The position numbers and the translations under genes are program-made. A DNA stretch of 64,000 nucleotides from Rhodococcus jostii RHA1 (GTDB lineage Bacteria; Actinomycetota; Actinomycetes; Mycobacteriales; Mycobacteriaceae), in assembly GCF_000014565.1 (NCBI RefSeq), contig NC_008268.1:3720001-3784000 (forward strand). Direction: 5' to 3'. Positions 51,721 through 59,747 of the stretch are shown one piece after another (position 1 is the stretch's first letter; each line of letters opens with the position of its first letter). The notes below the pieces were generated by a model that did not search any database, was not told where the DNA came from, and was given only the letters and a program-made list of their open reading frames with translations.

Positions 51721-52125
51721 ATGGCCACCGAGCAGGATCCATATCTGGTACTGGGGCTGTCCCCGGCGGCGTCCCCGGCCGAGATCACCAGCGCCTACCG
51801 GCGACTGTTGCGCGAACACCACCCCGACACCCGTGTACCCGGCCGGCCGGCCGACTCGTCGGCGGACGAGCGCCTTCAGCAGGTCCTGACCGCCTACGCC
51901 CTGCTACGCAACCCCGAATTCCGCGTGGCCCATGGCAAGTCAGCCACGTGCCGGGTGGATGTGCAACGGGCAGCGGCCGAACCCCCGGGGCGGTATCGGA
52001 GGCCCCCGCGGGTCCCGACCCCATCTACCACCCCGATCCGGATCCGTGGCCTCGTGATCGACACCCCCTCGCAACGACCACCCGCAACCGGCCTGTGGAT
52101 CGGACCGGCGCGATGGCACCGCTGA
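51721..52125 (+). CDS. J-domain (DnaJ-like) protein
   Basis: This 134-residue protein has an N-terminal J domain (residues 6-62) with the HPD motif at residues 34-36 (LLREHHPDTR), then an unstructured Pro/Arg-rich tail. J domains stimulate DnaK ATPase; there is no zinc-finger or C-terminal substrate domain, so it is a type III J-protein. It lies between an Hsp20 gene and a decayed MerR gene, consistent with a local chaperone group. ATG 51721 gives a proper domain start. Confidence 0.85.
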   Translation: MATEQDPYLVLGLSPAASPAEITSAYRRLLREHHPDTRVPGRPADSSADERLQQVLTAYALLRNPEFRVAHGKSATCRVDVQRAAAEPPGRYRRPPRVPTPSTTPIRIRGLVIDTPSQRPPATGLWIGPARWHR

Positions 52126-52239
52126 CCGCAGCGCACCCCTCCCCGCAGTCGAGAAATCGGTCATGAGAATCCTGGATCAGGAAGTGCCACAACGGGATAA
52201 ACCTGTAAGCCCTCCCGCGGAGGATGGGTTTCAGATGAA

Positions 52240-52498
52240 CCTTGGTGTTGGTGCGTTGGGATATGTCGGCCGGCGATACGTTTGAGCCGGTCGATGTCGT
52301 AGTCGCTGTAGCGCCGGGTGCCCCCTGGGTGCGGATCGGGGTGATCATCCCGTACCGCTCGTAGAGGCGCAGCGCCTGGATCGCGAACCCGGACAGCTCC
52401 GCGGCCAGCGAGATGCCGTACAGCCCTCGACGGGATCGCGTCGAGGGGCCGACTATCCGCGGACATCGAACCCTCCGAAGTTTCCCAGTCCGATTCAC
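52240..52498 (-). pseudogene. MerR family regulator remnant
   Basis: One frame gives GLYGISLAAELSGFAIQALR then LYERYGMITPIRTQG; the continuation [18 protein letters not shown] is in the next frame. A one-base change near 52320 separates them. The sequence parallels the intact MerR at 49937-50446 over the DNA-binding domain. The coiled coil and tail are missing. It is a broken paralogue. Confidence 0.82.
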
Positions 52499-52990
52499 GC
52501 CTGATCTCTATCGATTACAAGAGTGAATCTATACTTTTGCTGGAGATAATCCGAGGCATCGGTGGTCCAAGCATTTCCGGAGGGTGCCGCGTCGGTTGGT
52601 CGGTGTGGTGGTCACGAGTGCGGCGCCGCGCCCTGTCAGGCATGGGCCGGAATATCGTGCCGACGATCCAGTGATCGTCGCGCTCGCACTGCGGTCGGTG
52701 GCCTGCCGCGCGGGACCGGCGGCAGTCGACAACCACTGGCCAGGAACGCCCGCGGGACTCGCGGCGGTGCGCCGTCTGGTCGGAGTCCGGCCGGCATGAG
52801 CTTCGCGTAGTCAGCGGGACAAGTCCGCCTCACGCTCGGGCGGCGCACCGCAGCGCCCTCGACGGGCGATTGGGAACCGGGCACACGGGGTGGTCACGGT
52901 ATACGCCTCGCGCGCATCGACGCGCCGTAGTTCCACATGCTCCCGACGCCCGACGCAGTGCGTGGCGACGACACACAGCAGGTGGGTTCG
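52499..52990. other. Region between the MerR remnant and the GvpP-like gene
   Basis: A low-GC patch at 52505-52560 resembles a promoter and shares TGCTGGAG with the hsp20 promoter. A frame from 52584 to 52799 (LVGVVVTSAAPRPV at its start) might be coding but I cannot support it. No other features are seen. Confidence 0.45.
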
Positions 52991-53593
52991 ATGATGAAAA
53001 TAAGGAAGACCAAAGCCAAAGTTGAGGTTGCCGCAGCGGTCGGCGCCGGATATCTACTGGGGCGCACACACCAGTTGAAGATGGCCGTGAAGATCGCTGG
53101 AGCGGGCGGGCGGTCCCCCAAGGGGCCTGAGGATCTGCTCGCACAGGGATCCGAGTTCCTCGCCTCGTCTCCGGAGATCGCGGACCTCGGCGATTCGGTT
53201 CGGGACGAGCTACTCGACACGGCCGCCGCCACGGCCGATGCCGGCAGCGAGCACGGCGATTCGTTCCGCGACCGCCTCCGGTCGGGCGGTGCGCACGTCG
53301 TGGCCGGCGGCGGGCACCTGGTCGCCGGGGTGAAGACGATCGGCCGTCGCGGGCACGCCCACCCGCGGGACCCTGAAGATTCCACCGTCGACGAGGCGCT
53401 GGACCACGGAAAAGACGTGGACGGACGTTCGTCTCCCGCGGTCGAAGAAGAACAACAGGCGAAGCCGCACAGACTGCGCAAACGTCGGATCACGACGCCC
53501 AGTGATTCGGCGGGGGAGTCCGGCGACGAATCCGCACAGGAAGCACGACCTGACACAACCGCACGCAGGAAGGGAACGGCCAAGGCGCACTAG
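52991..53593 (+). CDS. GvpP-like gas-vesicle-associated protein (paralogue)
   Basis: This 200-residue protein starts MMKIRKTKAKVEVAAAVGAG, continues YLLGRTHQLKMAVKIAGAGG and has the SSPEIADLGDSVRDELLDTA segment seen in the first gene of the window. Acidic and basic low-complexity stretches follow, ending in a Lys/Arg-rich tail. The hydrophobic AAAVGAGYLLGR segment might be a membrane anchor. Such proteins occur in gas-vesicle loci of actinobacteria, but no gvp genes are near this copy. ATG 52991 is used over ATG 52937 because the basic helix right after it is the conserved start. Confidence 0.75.
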   Translation: MMKIRKTKAKVEVAAAVGAGYLLGRTHQLKMAVKIAGAGGRSPKGPEDLLAQGSEFLASSPEIADLGDSVRDELLDTAAATADAGSEHGDSFRDRLRSGGAHVVAGGGHLVAGVKTIGRRGHAHPRDPEDSTVDEALDHGKDVDGRSSPAVEEEQQAKPHRLRKRRITTPSDSAGESGDESAQEARPDTTARRKGTAKAH

Positions 53594-53693
53594 CCTCCTC
53601 ACCCGTTGGGGCCCCGGCACTCATTGATCAGCGCCGGGTTGTCGATGCTCGTCGATTCGCTCCGACCGGCGCCGAAACCGCACACATAGTCTC

Positions 53694-53795
53694 ATGCAGC
53701 AACTCCTCGCGGACAACGAACACTTCCTCACGGTCGTGATGTGCGTGGTCGTGGTGGCGCTCGCCGCCGCCGCGGTGTGGACGATCTTCCGCTGA
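53694..53795 (+). CDS. Candidate small membrane protein, 33 aa
   Basis: The frame (ATG 53694) encodes a polar start (QQLLADNEHF) and a single strong membrane helix ending in WTIFR, with high third-position GC. No clear ribosome site is seen. The shape fits bacterial single-helix small proteins, but the evidence is limited to composition. Confidence 0.4.
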   Translation: MQQLLADNEHFLTVVMCVVVVALAAAAVWTIFR

Positions 53796-54469
53796 CGGAC
53801 AGGATCCCGAGGTCCGCGAGTCGGGAATCTCGTTGGCCGGCAAGAAATCCCGTGTCCAACGAGCCCGCGCCGCCCCCAGGCCCAATTGCACGACTTCCAG
53901 CCCCGCAGCGGATCGTGCGCCTGCGGAGCGACGCCATCGGAGGACGAGTAGATCGGTTGCCTTCTGAGGGCTACTGGCGCCGCATCCGCCGCCGGCCGTC
54001 GCCTCCGGGCCGCAGCACGTCGACTTCTCACCGTGGTCGCAGCAGGTGGCTTGTCTTTCGGGGCTGCCACACGTGGACGCCGCAACCTGTGAGGTTGCGT
54101 CCGTCCGATCCGTCGTCGGGTTGGCGAACTCGTGGGGGGTTGGTCATGGTGACTTCTTGATCCGTTGGGGATGGGTACCACATCAGACGGAGGAGATGAA
54201 GAATTGACATACTGGCCCGTCGCAAACGACGAGGTGCGCCCGTTCCTGGCGCGCCTCACGGAGAACAGTTGCGTGCGCTGGTAGCTCTGGGGTGACACGT
54301 TCCCACGGTGGTCGGGCCGACACCACCTGTAATGGGTGGTGTCGACGAGGGGGATATCCGCGGAGTCGAGGGAGGGACTCGAGGATTTCATCGGGTACTG
54401 CGGATCTGTCAGTGGGACTGTTCCGCTTTGTACCGGGGTAATGGTGTGGCAGCACGTGCGTGTTGAGTG
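53796..54469. other. Region upstream of the GH26 operon
   Basis: No gene is supported in these 674 bases. A possible 26-residue frame begins at TTG 54205 after GGAGGAG (54190-54196) but has no recognisable content. The promoter of the polysaccharide operon should lie near the right end. Confidence 0.5.
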
Positions 54470-55450
54470 ATGGGAATGGGGCGTCATGTGGTTCGGTTGT
54501 GCTTGGCTGCGGTGGTGGTGACGATCGTGGTGTCCGCCTGTGGGGGTGGTGAGTCCGGGTGCCGCGGGCCGATGACCCCGTTGGATGTACACGCCTGCCT
54601 GCGGTTCGGCGTCAGCACACGGGGCGGCCCCACGGCCGTCGAGGAATTCGAAGGCGTCGCGAAGATTGTCGGTGAACCACCGACGGTGGTCTTGTCGTAT
54701 TCCGATTTCACCTCGCCGCCCCCGATCGCCGGCCTGCGGGCCGTGCGGGACCTCGGCGCCGTGCCGGTGATCACCTGGGAACCCTGGCGGTGGCTCGACG
54801 AGGGGCGGTACGGGTCGAGTGAATTCTCGTTGTCGTCGATTGCCGCCGGTGTCCACGACAACTACCTGTACCGGTGGGCGGACGAACTGATCACCTGGGA
54901 CGCACTGGTCTACCTCCGTTTCGCCCACGAGCCGAACGGAACCTGGTACCCGTGGAGTGTGGCCCAGGGAACGCAGCCGAGCAGCTATGTTGCTGCCTGG
55001 CGTCACATCCACGACCTGTTCGCATCGAAGGGCGCCGACAACGTGAAGTGGGTGTGGGCGCCCAACGTCGTATTCACAGGCAGCAGTCCGATGGCTGACC
55101 TGTATCCCGGGAACGATTACGTCGACGTTCTCGGCGTGGACGGATACAACTGGGGCACGACCCAGCCGTGGAGTACCTGGGTGGAAGCGGCCGAACTTTT
55201 CGGTCCGAGCCTGGACGAACTACGGAACCTGGCGCCGCGTAAACCGATCCTGGTCACCGAGGTAGGCAGCGCCGAAGCCGGTGGGTCGAAGGCCGACTGG
55301 ATCGGTACGCTAGTCGACTTCCTCACAGCGCAGGACGACGTGTCCGGTTTCATATGGTTCGATCACGACAAGGAAGCCGACTGGCGGCTGACGAGCACGC
55401 CGGAATCGACTGCCGCTCTGGCGGACGCATTGGGGAGGAAACACCGCTGA
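54470..55450 (+). CDS. GH26-like glycoside hydrolase lipoprotein
   Basis: This roughly 326-residue protein has a lipoprotein signal peptide with lipobox VSAC (Cys near residue 24). A single TIM-barrel hydrolase domain follows that matches family GH26: VITWEPWRW near residue 100, the acid/base Glu in FAHEPNGTWYPW near residue 150 and the nucleophile Glu in ILVTEVGSAE near residue 262. GH26 enzymes cleave beta-mannans and related beta-glycans. It heads the operon for a beta-glycan-type synthase, so trimming or releasing its product at the cell surface is likely. ATG 54470, GTG 54467 and ATG 54476 are all possible starts. Confidence 0.85.
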   Translation: MGMGRHVVRLCLAAVVVTIVVSACGGGESGCRGPMTPLDVHACLRFGVSTRGGPTAVEEFEGVAKIVGEPPTVVLSYSDFTSPPPIAGLRAVRDLGAVPVITWEPWRWLDEGRYGSSEFSLSSIAAGVHDNYLYRWADELITWDALVYLRFAHEPNGTWYPWSVAQGTQPSSYVAAWRHIHDLFASKGADNVKWVWAPNVVFTGSSPMADLYPGNDYVDVLGVDGYNWGTTQPWSTWVEAAELFGPSLDELRNLAPRKPILVTEVGSAEAGGSKADWIGTLVDFLTAQDDVSGFIWFDHDKEADWRLTSTPESTAALADALGRKHR

Positions 55451-55451
55451 C

Positions 55452-56675
55452 ATGGACATTCCGATCATTGCCGCGGACACCGAGATCGCGCGGCTTCGTT
55501 CACTCGAACAGCTGGCGATCCTGGATACGGCACCGGAGGCGCGTTTCGACCAGATCACCCGAATGGCGCGTCACCTCTTCGGAGTTCCGATGTCGGCGGT
55601 GTCGCTGCTCGATCGGGATCGGCAGTGGATCAAGTCGACGCAGGGCCTCGACATGCAGAACATTCCGCGATCGCAGACCGTGTGCGAGACGACGATCGCC
55701 CGGGCGTATCACCATCCGGAGGATCCGATGGTGATACTCGAGGACGCGCGTCGCGATACGGTGTTCGCGGATCTGCCCGGGGTTGCCGCGGACGGCGGGG
55801 TGCGGTTCTATGCCGGCTACCCGCTGTACGGGCCCGGCGGCCACCCGGTCGGGACGTTCTGCATCTACGACACCGAGCCCCGCAGACTCGACTCGGCACA
55901 ATTGGCCGCTTTCGTCGAACTCGCCGAATGGGCGCAGCGCGAACTCGAGCACTCCGACGAACTCGAGCAGGCCGCCAGGATTCAGCGTGAACTTCTCCCT
56001 CGACAGGAGATCGACCTACCGGGATACGACCTGGAATCGTCGTGCGTGCAGGCCTTCGCGGTCGGCGGCGACTTCTACGACTATTACCGGATCGGCCCGT
56101 ACTCGATGTTCAGCCTCGCCGACGTCATGGGCAAGGGCCTGGGCGCGGCGATCCTGACGGCTTCGGTCCGGTCCGCGTTGCGGGGCGTCACCCATGCTTT
56201 GGCCGGATACGGCGATGATCGCCCCGACCTCGGACGCACACTGGCTGCTGTGGCGGCACAACTCGCCGACGACTTCGACCGTACCGGCACGTTCGTGACC
56301 CTGTTCCACGCTGCACTCGACGTCGAATCCGGCGCTCTCGACTATGTCGACGGCGGACACGGTCTCGCGATGATCGTCCGCCGCGACGGCACCGTGGAAC
56401 CGCTTCGCAGCTCCGGACTCCCGCTGGGAGTGATCGAAAACCACTCCTGGACGGCGCAACACACCACACTGCACCCCGGCGACATGCTCATGATCTGCTC
56501 CGACGGCCTGCTCGACCACCTCGACGACGCCGACTGCGAATGGAAGTCGGTGCCCGCGTTCGCCGCTGCGCACCCGTCGCCGAAGCAGCTGCTGGCAGCC
56601 GTCCATACCCTCGCCGCTGCCACCGCACCCCTCGACGACATCACTGTCGTCGCGCTTCGACGGCGCGACTGCTGA
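55452..56675 (+). CDS. GAF-PP2C (SpoIIE-type) serine phosphatase
   Basis: This 407-residue protein has an N-terminal GAF domain (residues about 20-160, PMSAVSLLDRDRQWIKSTQG, QTVCETTIARAYHHPEDPM). A short helical linker and a SpoIIE-type PP2C phosphatase domain (about 190-405) follow. Metal-binding residues are in VGGDFYDYY near residue 205, SLADVMGKG near 222 and MICSDGLLDH near 350. Such phosphatases dephosphorylate STAS anti-sigma-factor antagonists in partner switching. A STAS protein and a HATPase kinase are encoded in the same operon. It follows the GH26 stop by 1 base. Confidence 0.92.
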   Translation: MDIPIIAADTEIARLRSLEQLAILDTAPEARFDQITRMARHLFGVPMSAVSLLDRDRQWIKSTQGLDMQNIPRSQTVCETTIARAYHHPEDPMVILEDARRDTVFADLPGVAADGGVRFYAGYPLYGPGGHPVGTFCIYDTEPRRLDSAQLAAFVELAEWAQRELEHSDELEQAARIQRELLPRQEIDLPGYDLESSCVQAFAVGGDFYDYYRIGPYSMFSLADVMGKGLGAAILTASVRSALRGVTHALAGYGDDRPDLGRTLAAVAAQLADDFDRTGTFVTLFHAALDVESGALDYVDGGHGLAMIVRRDGTVEPLRSSGLPLGVIENHSWTAQHTTLHPGDMLMICSDGLLDHLDDADCEWKSVPAFAAAHPSPKQLLAAVHTLAAATAPLDDITVVALRRRDC

Positions 56676-56686
56676 GGAGGACACCT

Positions 56687-58639
56687 GTGTCGCCCATCCG
56701 ACTTGCCGGGCTCCGGATACTCATCGTCCTCACCGCCCTGCTCGGTCTCAACTACATCGTGTGGCGATGGCTGTTCTCGGTGAACTGGCCGGCGTGGTGG
56801 ATCGCCGTGCCGCTGGTGATCGCCGAAACCTACAGTCTGATCGACTCGTTGCTGTTCGGACTGACGATGTGGCGCCTACGGAAGCGGCCCACGCCATCAC
56901 CGCCGCCGCCCGACCTCACCGTCGATGTCTTCATCACCACGTACAACGAACCCGAGGACCTCGTGCTCGCGACCGCAGCCGCGGCACACCGGATCCGGTA
57001 CCCACACACCACATGGATTCTCGACGACGGTGACCGCCCCGAACTGGCCCACGCCGCCGACGAACTCGGCGTGCGCTACATGACGCGCGCGGCGTCCTGG
57101 ACGAACAAACCCCGGCACGCCAAGGCCGGCAACCTGAACAACGCACTCCTGCTCACCGAGGGCGAGTACATTCTCGTCCTCGACGCCGACCAGGTACCCG
57201 ATCCGGCAATCCTCGACCGCACTCTCGGATACTTCAGGGACGAGAAGATGGCCATCGTCCAGACACCGCAGTACTTCGTGAACGTGACCGCGAGCGATCC
57301 TCTCGGCAGCCAGGCCCCCCTCTTCTACGGTCCCATCCAACAGGGCAAAGACGGCTGGAACGCCGCCTTCTTCTGCGGGTCCAACGCCGTTCTGCGCCGC
57401 GACGCCCTGATGCAGCTCGGCATCGCCGGATATGTCGAAGCCGTCGAACGCGACGTACATCGGGCACTGCGTACCGCCGCGAAGGTGGTCACGAAAGCTC
57501 GGGCCGAGCTGAACGGGGACCAGGAAGAGATCGCCGACGCCCTCGATGATGTCACCGAGGCCGTCCACTCGGCACGGGAAGCCCTCCGCGGCAACCGACC
57601 ACTCGCCGACGTTACTTATGACTTCCAGCAGCGGGTCGACGCCGCCGCGCGCCGGATCGTCGACGCCGACGTCGGGTCGATGCGCGAGGACCTGGCGGCC
57701 ATTGCCGCACTGGAATCGGATCTGCACGATACCGACACTCCCGTCGCGGTACTCGACGACGCCGCGTTGGCACGGCTGGCCGAACGCGAATGGTCGCCGC
57801 TCGGCGCGATCGAGTCCGTCCGCACCCTGATCCGAGCGGTTGACGTCGGCCGCGACGACGAGGCGCAGCCGGTGTTGCCGATGGCCACCATCTCGGTCAC
57901 CGAGGACATGGCGACGTGCATGAAACTGCACGAACTCGGTTGGCGCACCGCCTACCACCACGAGAACCTTGCCCACGGTCTGGCACCGGAAGACGCCGGC
58001 ACGATGCTGACTCAGCGACTGCGGTGGGCGCAGGGCACCATCCAGGTGATGTTCCGGGAGAACCCGCTGCTGCAGCGTGGTCTCACCCTCGCGCAGCGGC
58101 TGATGTACTGGGCGACGATGTGGAGTTATCTCTCCGGCTTCGCCGCCGTCGTCTACATCGCCGCACCCGTGATATATCTCGTCTTCGGCGTCATGCCCGT
58201 GCAGGCATACAGCTGGGAGTTCTTCGGCCGTCTCGTCCCGTTCCTCGTCCTCAACCAACTGGTGTTCTTCGTGGTCAGCCGCGGCACACCCACCTGGCGT
58301 GGCCAGCAGTACAGCCTCGCCCTCTTCCCGGTCTGGATCAAGGCGTGCTGGACCGCTGTCCTCAACGTGTACGCAGCGCGGCCGCTGGGCTTCGCGGTAA
58401 CGCCCAAGACCCGGCAGGAACACGGTGCGACCCCGTGGTATTTGGTGCGATACCAGCTGATCGCGATGGCAGCACTCGTCCTCGCGTCGGTGATCGGCGT
58501 GATTCATCTCGCGCTCGGGAACATCTCCGTCCTCGGTGTCGGTGTGAACCTGTTCTGGGTCGCGTTCGACCTGGTCATCTTGAGTGTCGTCATCCCCGCG
58601 GTCCGATATCGCGGATTCCGACAGGAGGAAACTGCATGA
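56687..58639 (+). CDS. Cellulose-synthase-like GT2 with a large internal insertion
   Basis: This 650-residue membrane glycosyltransferase has two N-terminal helices (residues 5-25, 35-58) and a GT2 catalytic domain with VFITTYNEPEDLVLATA, the DADQ motif near residue 165, CGSNAVLRRD near 230, TED near 404 and QRLRW near 442. Five to six C-terminal helices follow. This is the BcsA/CelA layout for processive beta-glycan synthesis. Between residues about 245 and 400, where the family normally has only a short loop before TED, there is a roughly 155-residue helical acidic insertion. No PilZ domain is present. GTG 56687 follows GAGGAGG; the stop overlaps the STAS start. Confidence 0.88.
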   Translation: MSPIRLAGLRILIVLTALLGLNYIVWRWLFSVNWPAWWIAVPLVIAETYSLIDSLLFGLTMWRLRKRPTPSPPPPDLTVDVFITTYNEPEDLVLATAAAAHRIRYPHTTWILDDGDRPELAHAADELGVRYMTRAASWTNKPRHAKAGNLNNALLLTEGEYILVLDADQVPDPAILDRTLGYFRDEKMAIVQTPQYFVNVTASDPLGSQAPLFYGPIQQGKDGWNAAFFCGSNAVLRRDALMQLGIAGYVEAVERDVHRALRTAAKVVTKARAELNGDQEEIADALDDVTEAVHSAREALRGNRPLADVTYDFQQRVDAAARRIVDADVGSMREDLAAIAALESDLHDTDTPVAVLDDAALARLAEREWSPLGAIESVRTLIRAVDVGRDDEAQPVLPMATISVTEDMATCMKLHELGWRTAYHHENLAHGLAPEDAGTMLTQRLRWAQGTIQVMFRENPLLQRGLTLAQRLMYWATMWSYLSGFAAVVYIAAPVIYLVFGVMPVQAYSWEFFGRLVPFLVLNQLVFFVVSRGTPTWRGQQYSLALFPVWIKACWTAVLNVYAARPLGFAVTPKTRQEHGATPWYLVRYQLIAMAALVLASVIGVIHLALGNISVLGVGVNLFWVAFDLVILSVVIPAVRYRGFRQEETA

Positions 58640-58974
58640 TCGAGTTCGAGAGCCGTACCACGGACGAGGGTGTGGCGGTGGTACGTCCGGCCGGCAGGCT
58701 GAACATGGTCGCAGCGCCGCGCCTGCGAGAGCTGTTGCGCGACGTCGTCGACGGCGGAACGACCTGCGTGGTAGTCGATCTCAGCGCCACCGACTTCATC
58801 GACTCCTCGGGGCTCGGGGCACTCATCGCCGGCCTCAAGGCCGCCCGACAGGCCGGTGGCGACCTCCGCATCGCCCAGCCCACCGAGCAAGTCGAGACCG
58901 TACTCGCGCTGACCAACCTCAATCGTGTACTTCGAACACACGATTCGGTCGATGCCGCATTCGATGGCCGCTGA
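58636..58974 (+). CDS. STAS domain anti-sigma factor antagonist
   Basis: This 112-residue protein is a single STAS domain (RsbV/SpoIIAA type) with the phosphorylation motif DFIDSSGLGALIAG near residues 53-66; a Ser at about residue 56 is the expected kinase target. It should bind the co-encoded kinase and be reset by the upstream PP2C phosphatase. It starts in an ATGA overlap with the GT2 gene, which ties its synthesis to the enzyme. Binding to the inserted domain of the GT2 is a possible but untested route of control. Confidence 0.93.
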   Translation: MIEFESRTTDEGVAVVRPAGRLNMVAAPRLRELLRDVVDGGTTCVVVDLSATDFIDSSGLGALIAGLKAARQAGGDLRIAQPTEQVETVLALTNLNRVLRTHDSVDAAFDGR

Positions 58975-59380
58975 ACTCGGCTCCTTCTCCCGGCGGCTTC
59001 GCACCACCGCCCGCCCGGAAAGCCTGGACGAGGTCCACGAACTCCTCGCGGACCTGTGGGCGCACGACCCGCTGGACGTGTCCCGGCGCATCGAGTTCGA
59101 GTCCGCTGTCGCTGAAATCGCCGCGAACATCATCGAGCACACTTCCGGTGACAGTGTGACCATGACACTCGAGGTCCGTGCCCTGCCGGACCGGATCGAA
59201 GCCCGGTTCGAGGACGACGGCGATCCCGTGTCGGTCGACCTCACAGCCATCGAACTCCCAGACGAGCTCGCCGAACGCGGCCGCGGCCTCGTCATCGCCA
59301 CCACGGTTCTCGACCGGCTCGACTACCGACGGGACGGCACCGTCAACACCTGGATTCTGGGCCGCAACCGGGTGGGTTGA
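58952..59380 (+). CDS. RsbW-like HATPase serine kinase
   Basis: This 142-residue protein has the GHKL ATPase fold of anti-sigma factors: the N box EIAANIIEHT near residue 55, a G1-type FEDDGDPVSVDLTA segment and the G2-type ERGRGLVIATTVLD near residue 110. It should phosphorylate the upstream STAS protein. ATG 58952 or ATG 58964 are the plausible starts, both overlapping the STAS gene. No sigma factor gene is present nearby, so the output of the switch may be the GT2 enzyme or a distant sigma factor. Confidence 0.85.
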   Translation: MPHSMAAELGSFSRRLRTTARPESLDEVHELLADLWAHDPLDVSRRIEFESAVAEIAANIIEHTSGDSVTMTLEVRALPDRIEARFEDDGDPVSVDLTAIELPDELAERGRGLVIATTVLDRLDYRRDGTVNTWILGRNRVG

Positions 59381-59747
59381 CGCGAAACCGACGACGGTCA
59401 GCCAGATCCTCCACCGAGGGCACCGCGATCCTCACCGGACTCGTTCGGGAGGGGGCGAGCATGCTCAGCAGTTGTCGGCGGCCGCTGGGGCGGGTTACCT
59501 GCTGAGGGGCTGGACCGCCCGGCTCCAGATACGGCGCCGCCATCGAATCGGTTGCGGGTCCACAACACCGGCCCGTGACCGTCGCCGACCGCAGCCACGC
59601 CGGGGCACCCGTCGTACTTCATTTCGCCGCCCAGCCGCCGTTCAGTGCCTCCGGGAGCTCACCCGGAGTTTCCGCCGGTAGCCGGAACCCGCCCTCGCCT
59701 GATCGGCGGGGACGGGTTCCGTTTCAGCTGAGGCACTTACGTTCGGA
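59381..59747. other. Intergenic region with a possible GvpP-like relic
   Basis: No intact gene is supported. One frame around 59460-59560 reads QQLSAAAGAGYLLRGWTARL, which resembles the AAAVGAGYLLGRTHQLKMAV segment of the gene at 52991. It has no proper start and soon degenerates, so it may be a decayed third copy. Confidence 0.4.

Noticed and set aside
52584..52799. 71-residue frame after the MerR relic.
   Set aside because: Start and ribosome site are weak, the translation has no recognised content, and overlapping frames have similar composition.
54205..54231. TTGACA as a -35 promoter box ahead of the GH26 operon.
   Set aside because: No acceptable -10 sequence follows at 16-18 bases and it lies 260 bases from the first gene.
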